Source: Sulfuricurvum sp.
GTDB taxonomy: Bacteria > Campylobacterota > Campylobacteria > Campylobacterales > Sulfurimonadaceae
Direction: 5' to 3'
Assembly (NCBI GenBank): GCA_022729835.1
Contig: DZBC01000058.1
Coordinates: forward strand, 1 to 10,304
Length of the DNA: 10,304 bases
The notes beneath the pieces are model-generated. The model was not told the origin of the DNA, searched no databases, and was given only the letters and a program-made list of their open reading frames with translations. Made by a program: the position numbers and the translations under genes. This document shows, one piece after another, positions 6,071-10,304 of the stretch (positions are counted from its first letter, which is position 1; the number at the start of each line of letters is the position of its first letter).

Positions 6071-7579
6071 GTGAGGCATGGATTTTTGGCGCTTGCGCTC
6101 TCTATGACGATCACCTCAGGGCAGGCTGAATCCTCATGCTACTCCATCGAACTTTGGAGCGTTCCCATCAACCAACATGCCGATAATCCGCACATCGAAG
6201 GTTGCGCGCTTTTGCAGATCGGCACCCATCAAGCCCTGCGCTGCGGCTGTTTTGAAACCCTATCCGAAGCAAAACAATCACTGCTCTTCTTCCAGCCACG
6301 CTTTGCAGGCGCAGCCCTATGCAAGACCCTGCGTTCACGTTTCAATGAGCACCATGCGCCTGTGAATCTGCCGACACAGCCCAAACCGAGTCCGACCGAT
6401 TTTGCACTTCCGCAACGCCATTTGCTCGCCGATGCCTTACATGTAAGCGAGCGTAATACACCCAAAAGCAGCGAAACAGCACCACAACACCATCCGTTTG
6501 AAATTGCTCCGGTTGATCCGCCGCAATGGTATGACGCCCTCTTTGTAGAAGGAGCGTACCTTCAACAATTCAACGGCACCTACGCAACACGCCAATACAC
6601 GGACTACGAATACACCATGACCTTGGGACTCGACCTCTTCAAAGGCGGTCTTCAAGAGCTGAAAAAAAATCGCTTACGCACCCAGACCCAAAGTGAATAC
6701 GCGCGATACCAAGAGATGGCGCAGTTTGGAACCTATCGACAAGAGCTGTATTTAACAGACATCGAACATCTACGCAATCGCGTGGAAGCATCTTACGCAA
6801 CCGCGATGAACGCCCTACTCGACGAAACCCTCAAAACAATGCATCTGCAACTTTCACAGCTCTTGATCACCCGTTTTGAAGTCTCACAAAAAGAGCGAGA
6901 CCATGCCCACTTCAAGGCATTAAAAGAACTTTATGATCTCCATCAAGAGCAAAACGCTTCCTTTCCTGCGTGGATCGAAACAATCGAACAAGCGCATCTG
7001 CTCGATAAGACCATACTTGAACAACGTATCTCCCAACTCCATGTAGCGCTTCTGGGCGAAGAGGCCAAAATCCGTCTCTTGAGCCTTGAAACTTCCTATT
7101 TAGACTATGTCGATATGCAGCTCCACCTGACCCACCGTAGTGTCGATGAAGTCGGGAGCTACGACGCCGTAGGCTTCAAAGCCAAACTCCCCCTGACGTT
7201 TCAAAGGCACGCCGAAACCAACCGATACACGGCACTCCAAAAGATGACCGCGACGGCTCAAAAGGAGCGCACCGAAGCCTTATTGCGGCTGCAACTCGCA
7301 GAGGCAATGGATTTATTTGAAAAAAGTCGCCATAAAATCATGATCGCCAAAGAGCAAATTCTGTGGCTCGATCAAGCCTACGGTGATCTTCAAACGGTGC
7401 ACCAAAACACCATTGCCCATCTGTCCTTTAGTCCGTTTAACAAGGCTTACGATCTGGCGGCCCAGCGTCTGAGCTTTGAGCGAGAACTCTACATGCAACG
7501 ACTCTCCATGCTTGCTTCATTGGTGCATATCGCCCATTTGACCCAGACCGAAGAGCCAACATCGCTCTTGATACACTAA
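6071..7579 (+). CDS. TolC-like outer-membrane protein with Cys-rich N-terminal domain
   Basis: From GTG 6071 this is 502 residues. Residues 1-19 are a signal peptide (MRHGFLALALSMTITSGQA). Residues about 22-91 form a separate domain with five cysteines (C23, C45, C58, C60, C84). Its shape, YSIELWS... then RCGCFETLSEAKQSLLFF...FAGAALCK, recalls SPOR peptidoglycan-binding domains, but the match is by eye only. A Pro/Ser/Thr-rich linker follows (about 92-150). Residues about 155-490 are TolC-like: strand-like EYTMTLGLDLFKGG (180-193) then long helices, and a second, weaker half beginning at VGFKAKLPLTF (367-377) with more helices. This two-fold repeat and overall length fit outer-membrane efflux channels (PF02321 type). 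It heads an operon with a PilZ/HlyD-type adaptor 9 nt downstream and a glycosyltransferase, so it is likely the outer-membrane exit for a polysaccharide; that is inference. Another role as a protein or small-molecule exporter is possible. Confidence 0.72.
   Translation: MRHGFLALALSMTITSGQAESSCYSIELWSVPINQHADNPHIEGCALLQIGTHQALRCGCFETLSEAKQSLLFFQPRFAGAALCKTLRSRFNEHHAPVNLPTQPKPSPTDFALPQRHLLADALHVSERNTPKSSETAPQHHPFEIAPVDPPQWYDALFVEGAYLQQFNGTYATRQYTDYEYTMTLGLDLFKGGLQELKKNRLRTQTQSEYARYQEMAQFGTYRQELYLTDIEHLRNRVEASYATAMNALLDETLKTMHLQLSQLLITRFEVSQKERDHAHFKALKELYDLHQEQNASFPAWIETIEQAHLLDKTILEQRISQLHVALLGEEAKIRLLSLETSYLDYVDMQLHLTHRSVDEVGSYDAVGFKAKLPLTFQRHAETNRYTALQKMTATAQKERTEALLRLQLAEAMDLFEKSRHKIMIAKEQILWLDQAYGDLQTVHQNTIAHLSFSPFNKAYDLAAQRLSFERELYMQRLSMLASLVHIAHLTQTEEPTSLLIH
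6437..6446. repeat. TTACATGTAA palindrome in the TolC-like gene linker
   Basis: Exact copy in the linker between the Cys-rich domain and the TolC-like part, read Leu-His-Val-Ser (residues 123-126). It is the last exact copy in the window; none was found in 6447-10304. Confidence 0.8.
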
Positions 7580-7588
7580 AGGATCATT

Positions 7589-9127
7589 GTGTCAACGTTT
7601 TCCATCAACAGCCAAAGAAAAACCCATCGAATCACCATCCCCATTCAGGCCATTTTTGAAGGACGCATATACGCGGTACAAGATTGGTCAACACAAGGCT
7701 TCTCACTCAAGACAGACGACCTCTCATGCACCGGCAATCATGATCCCCAGCACCCTTACTCTATCGCGCTGATCTTACCATCAGGCAAAGCCTCCATTAC
7801 GCTTCATGGCGAAGCACGCATCAAAAGCTGCCGCATCGGGGTCTACGGTTTTGAAATTGTCCAAATGGAAGAGAAAAATCGCCGTGTGCTTCGGCACTAT
7901 GCCACACTCGCGATCGAAGGAGGCATCGAAGCCATCGACATGATTACCGGCAACCTCTTTTTGACCAATGTCCAAAGTCCGCTCAAAGAGCCCATTGCCT
8001 TCACGGACAAAGAGTATACAGAGGTCAATCGTAGCTTTCGCAGAAGGCTGCTGCGCACTTCGATATTGGCCTTTTTATTTGTCGCCTTCGTCGGCGTGAC
8101 TCTGCTATACAACCTTCTGCTAGAACACCATACCACCGCTACCGTATACGGCAACGCCAGCCTCTATACAGCACCGCACGAAGGGCAAATCAAACAAGTA
8201 CATGTACATACCGGTGCGCTGGTGCCACAAGGCACACTACTCTTTTCAATGGACTCCGCGCAAGAACAAGCACGGTTGCATCAATTGACCTTACAACACG
8301 AACTTCTGCTACAGCAGCATCAAGAAACACAGACGCAAATCTCCCTACTACAACAAAGCGCCCTACAGCAAGCAAGCCGAATAGAGCGGCTTCAAAAAGT
8401 AGAACAAGCACAATACGTCAAGATGCTTCCACTGCAAGAAGAGGCTTATGTGCGTGCCAAAAAGCTCTTGAGTGTGCAGATGATCACCCTTGAACAGTTT
8501 GCACACATCGAAAACGATTATCTGGCCTTTAAACAAAATTACGATGATCTAATGGTGCATCAAAACAGCAACTCAAAAATACAAATACTCGCCGAACAGA
8601 CGATCCAGAAAAGTGAAGACCTTCTTTTATCATTACAACAAACTGCGCTCAAATCGGCACAAGAGCTCCATGACATTGAGCAAGAGCGGTACGTACTCAA
8701 CCAAAAAATCGCCACATCCGAAATACGGGCCCACCACGCAGGCATCGTACACTCTATTCTTCACAAACCAGATGAGTATCTGCACTACGCCCAAAAGGTG
8801 ATGACCCTTCAAACAGACGAGCAGCCCTATCTACTTGCCAATCTAGAGATCGAGCACGCCGCAAACATTTCGGTAGGAACGCCTTGTCTGTTGTACAGCA
8901 GTCGAACAGGGCGCAAATATGCAGGACGCATAACAGGTGTCGGCTACGCGCTTGCCGACGAGCGCAACAACAGCCCTACGGAGCTCAAAGCATTTGACAC
9001 CCCTATTCGTGTCGAGTTTGAAACGCCTGTTACCGATCTACTCTTCAACGAACGCCTCGATCTTTACATTCTGTCACAAAACACGCTGGCCAAAGCTGCG
9101 CAAAAATTGATCCCATGGGCCTTATGA
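7589..9127 (+). CDS. PilZ domain / HlyD-type membrane adaptor, Alg44-like
   Basis: This 512-residue protein joins a cytoplasmic cyclic-di-GMP receptor to a periplasmic adaptor. PilZ motifs are intact: RKTHR (10-14, RxxxR) and DWSTQG (32-37, DxSxxG). A membrane span follows at about 154-177 (TSILAFLFVAFVGVTLLYN). Next is a lipoyl/barrel-sandwich half with a VYGNASLYTAPHEGQIKQV...GALVPQGTLLFS pattern (186-220). A long, Gln/Leu-rich helical hairpin comes at about 222-378. The second half is AHHAGIVHSIL...GTPCLLYSS...GRKYAGRITGVG. The order PilZ-TM-HlyD is that of Alg44, the c-di-GMP co-polymerase of alginate synthase. Alg44 is about 390 residues and lacks a long coiled coil, so this protein is longer because of the hairpin, the part which in pump adaptors touches TolC. 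GTG 7589 has AAAGGA at 7578-7583, 5 nt upstream. The stop codon is 1 nt before the glycosyltransferase start. By established PilZ behaviour, c-di-GMP binding should switch polymer synthesis on. Confidence 0.85.
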   Translation: MSTFSINSQRKTHRITIPIQAIFEGRIYAVQDWSTQGFSLKTDDLSCTGNHDPQHPYSIALILPSGKASITLHGEARIKSCRIGVYGFEIVQMEEKNRRVLRHYATLAIEGGIEAIDMITGNLFLTNVQSPLKEPIAFTDKEYTEVNRSFRRRLLRTSILAFLFVAFVGVTLLYNLLLEHHTTATVYGNASLYTAPHEGQIKQVHVHTGALVPQGTLLFSMDSAQEQARLHQLTLQHELLLQQHQETQTQISLLQQSALQQASRIERLQKVEQAQYVKMLPLQEEAYVRAKKLLSVQMITLEQFAHIENDYLAFKQNYDDLMVHQNSNSKIQILAEQTIQKSEDLLLSLQQTALKSAQELHDIEQERYVLNQKIATSEIRAHHAGIVHSILHKPDEYLHYAQKVMTLQTDEQPYLLANLEIEHAANISVGTPCLLYSSRTGRKYAGRITGVGYALADERNNSPTELKAFDTPIRVEFETPVTDLLFNERLDLYILSQNTLAKAAQKLIPWAL

Positions 9128-9128
9128 T

Positions 9129-10304
9129 ATGATCAAGCGGTTCGGAAGAAAAGAGGCCATAAGATCGCTTATACGCCCCATTTTGATCTATACACCGATC
9201 TCTTTTGCCCTTCTATGGCTCTTTCATCCCTATCTCTTGACCCTCAAAGGAGGCACACTTTTTGGCATCGCTGTCATTGGCTTTTGGCGCTATGGCTTGG
9301 CTGTCGTACACTACGTCCGGGCGCTTTGGTATCGCTTACGGCACTACCCTTCCTACCTCTTGGAGATAGAGAAACTCGACATAGAACATCGCTTTCCCCA
9401 TACCATCTACTTCGTGATTCCTTCCTACAAAGAGGAGCCGTGGATCAGCACTGAAATTTTTCAGGCACTGCTCAATGATCTTTCACTGCTTCCTTGCCGC
9501 GCCGTATTGATCGTCTCTACCGGCTCTGATCGTGATGACGCCGTCATTTCAGATATTTACAACGCTACATGCCGCCAAGAGCGCACCAAAATCATCTTTC
9601 AAAGGCAAACACAAGGCAAGCGCATCGCTATGGGGCACGCCCTGCGTACCCTCTCACGTGAATATCACAAAACAGATCATGCAGGCGATAGCGTTACGGT
9701 CTTTATGGATGGAGACAGCTATCTACCACTTGGAACGATGGCCGCCTCACTTCCCTTTTTCAAAATCAACCCCACACTCGGCGCCTTAACCACCAACGAA
9801 ATTGCTTACATCGATTCACGCTCTAGGTGGTACAAAGACTGGTTCAACCTGAAATTTGCCCAACGCCATATCCATTTCCAATCTCAATCACTCTCTAAAC
9901 GTGTCATGACACTAACGGGACGTTTTTCACTTTTTCGCACCTCTATCGTCATAGAAGAGGCATTTATCTCGCTGATCGAAAACGACACCATCGTCGATCC
10001 CAACTATGGAAAATTCAGATTTCTGATGGGAGACGATAAAAGCTCATGGTATTATCTGATGAAGCAGGGCTGGGAGATGCTCTATCTGCCCAATGTGCTA
10101 ATCTATTCACTCGAAAGCCGCGACGGCGATTTTTTTGAACTGAGCAATTCACTCCCCTATCGTTGGTACGGCAACACCTTGCGCAACAACGCCCGCGCAC
10201 AAAAACTACGAGGTCAACCTCTGTTTATCCGTTATCTGCTTTTTGATCAGATCGCCTTGATGTGGACCTCTCTCGTTGGCATCGGCGCGACGCTGATACT
10301 GAGC
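9129..10304 (+). CDS. Alg8-like family 2 polysaccharide synthase (3' end outside window)
   Basis: The frame is open for 392 codons from ATG 9129 to the window edge. It starts with two likely membrane segments (about 16-36 and 42-62). The GT2 domain begins at HTIYFVIPSYKEEPWIS (91-107). VSTGSDRDD (129-137) and FMDGDSYLP (192-200) carry the nucleotide-binding Asp and DxD-type acidic pair. TLTGRFSLFRTS (261-272), FLMGDDKSSWYYLMKQGWE (298-316) and LPYRWYGNTLRNNARA (342-357) follow, standing in for the TED and QxxRW acceptor motifs of cellulose-type synthases. GDDKSSW and the RW...LRNN block are the pattern I associate with Alg8, the alginate polymerase. From about 366 another membrane segment begins (YLLFDQIALMWTSLVGIG). 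The start is 1 nt after the adaptor stop with no strong ribosome site, so translation is probably coupled. The polymer made could be alginate-like or any other beta-linked glycan; the sequence does not decide. Confidence 0.85.
   Translation, partial: MIKRFGRKEAIRSLIRPILIYTPISFALLWLFHPYLLTLKGGTLFGIAVIGFWRYGLAVVHYVRALWYRLRHYPSYLLEIEKLDIEHRFPHTIYFVIPSYKEEPWISTEIFQALLNDLSLLPCRAVLIVSTGSDRDDAVISDIYNATCRQERTKIIFQRQTQGKRIAMGHALRTLSREYHKTDHAGDSVTVFMDGDSYLPLGTMAASLPFFKINPTLGALTTNEIAYIDSRSRWYKDWFNLKFAQRHIHFQSQSLSKRVMTLTGRFSLFRTSIVIEEAFISLIENDTIVDPNYGKFRFLMGDDKSSWYYLMKQGWEMLYLPNVLIYSLESRDGDFFELSNSLPYRWYGNTLRNNARAQKLRGQPLFIRYLLFDQIALMWTSLVGIGATLILS

Noticed and set aside
446..6446. CRISPR array or transposon ends made from the repeated palindromes
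   Set aside because: The copies are only 10-14 bp, irregularly spaced from 21 bp to over 1.7 kb, without spacers, direct target repeats or a transposase.
9215..9789. Two small plus-strand open frames (9215-9454 and 9532-9789)
   Set aside because: Both are shadows of the glycosyltransferase frame that is open from 9129 to the window end and carries the GT2 motifs.

Overview
The window looks like chromosomal DNA of a Gram-negative bacterium: it carries two outer-membrane TonB-dependent receptors, a TolC-like protein and periplasmic enzymes with Sec signal peptides. Gene style (dense packing, AAGGAG ribosome sites, GTG starts, a TATAAT box without a clear -35 box) would suit a free-living campylobacterotal or other proteobacterial lineage, but nothing in the window fixes the taxon. 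All genes read on the plus strand.

Layout. (1) Positions 2-406 are the 3' end of a TonB-dependent receptor, closed by a rho-independent terminator at about 413-440. (2) Positions 479-5986 hold a tight three-gene unit: a short TonB-dependent receptor with an abbreviated plug, a large YncE-type beta-propeller/alkaline-phosphatase-superfamily fusion, and a PhoD-like phosphatase. The gaps are 9 and 0 nt, so this is almost certainly one operon. It reads as a cell-envelope system that removes phosphate from an organic phosphoester and imports a product or ligand through the receptor. (3) An 84-nt gap (5987-6070) holds a 7-bp inverted repeat and a good TATAAT box. (4) From 6071 to the window end there is a second operon: a TolC-like outer-membrane protein with a cysteine-rich, possibly SPOR-like N-terminal domain; a PilZ + membrane anchor + HlyD-type adaptor protein (Alg44-like, but with a long coiled-coil hairpin); and an Alg8-like family 2 glycosyltransferase that runs off the window. 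This looks like a cyclic-di-GMP-controlled exopolysaccharide synthase whose export path is built like a tripartite TolC/HlyD pump instead of the AlgK/AlgE route.

The strongest signal not explained by the genes is the 10-bp perfect palindrome TTACATGTAA. It occurs exactly seven times (448, 1148, 2912, 2933, 3387, 4919, 6437), where about 0.01 copies would be expected by chance. Six copies lie inside genes, in two different codon phases, and one lies between genes. It therefore looks like a DNA-level iterated palindrome and not a protein repeat. Its function cannot be told from this window.
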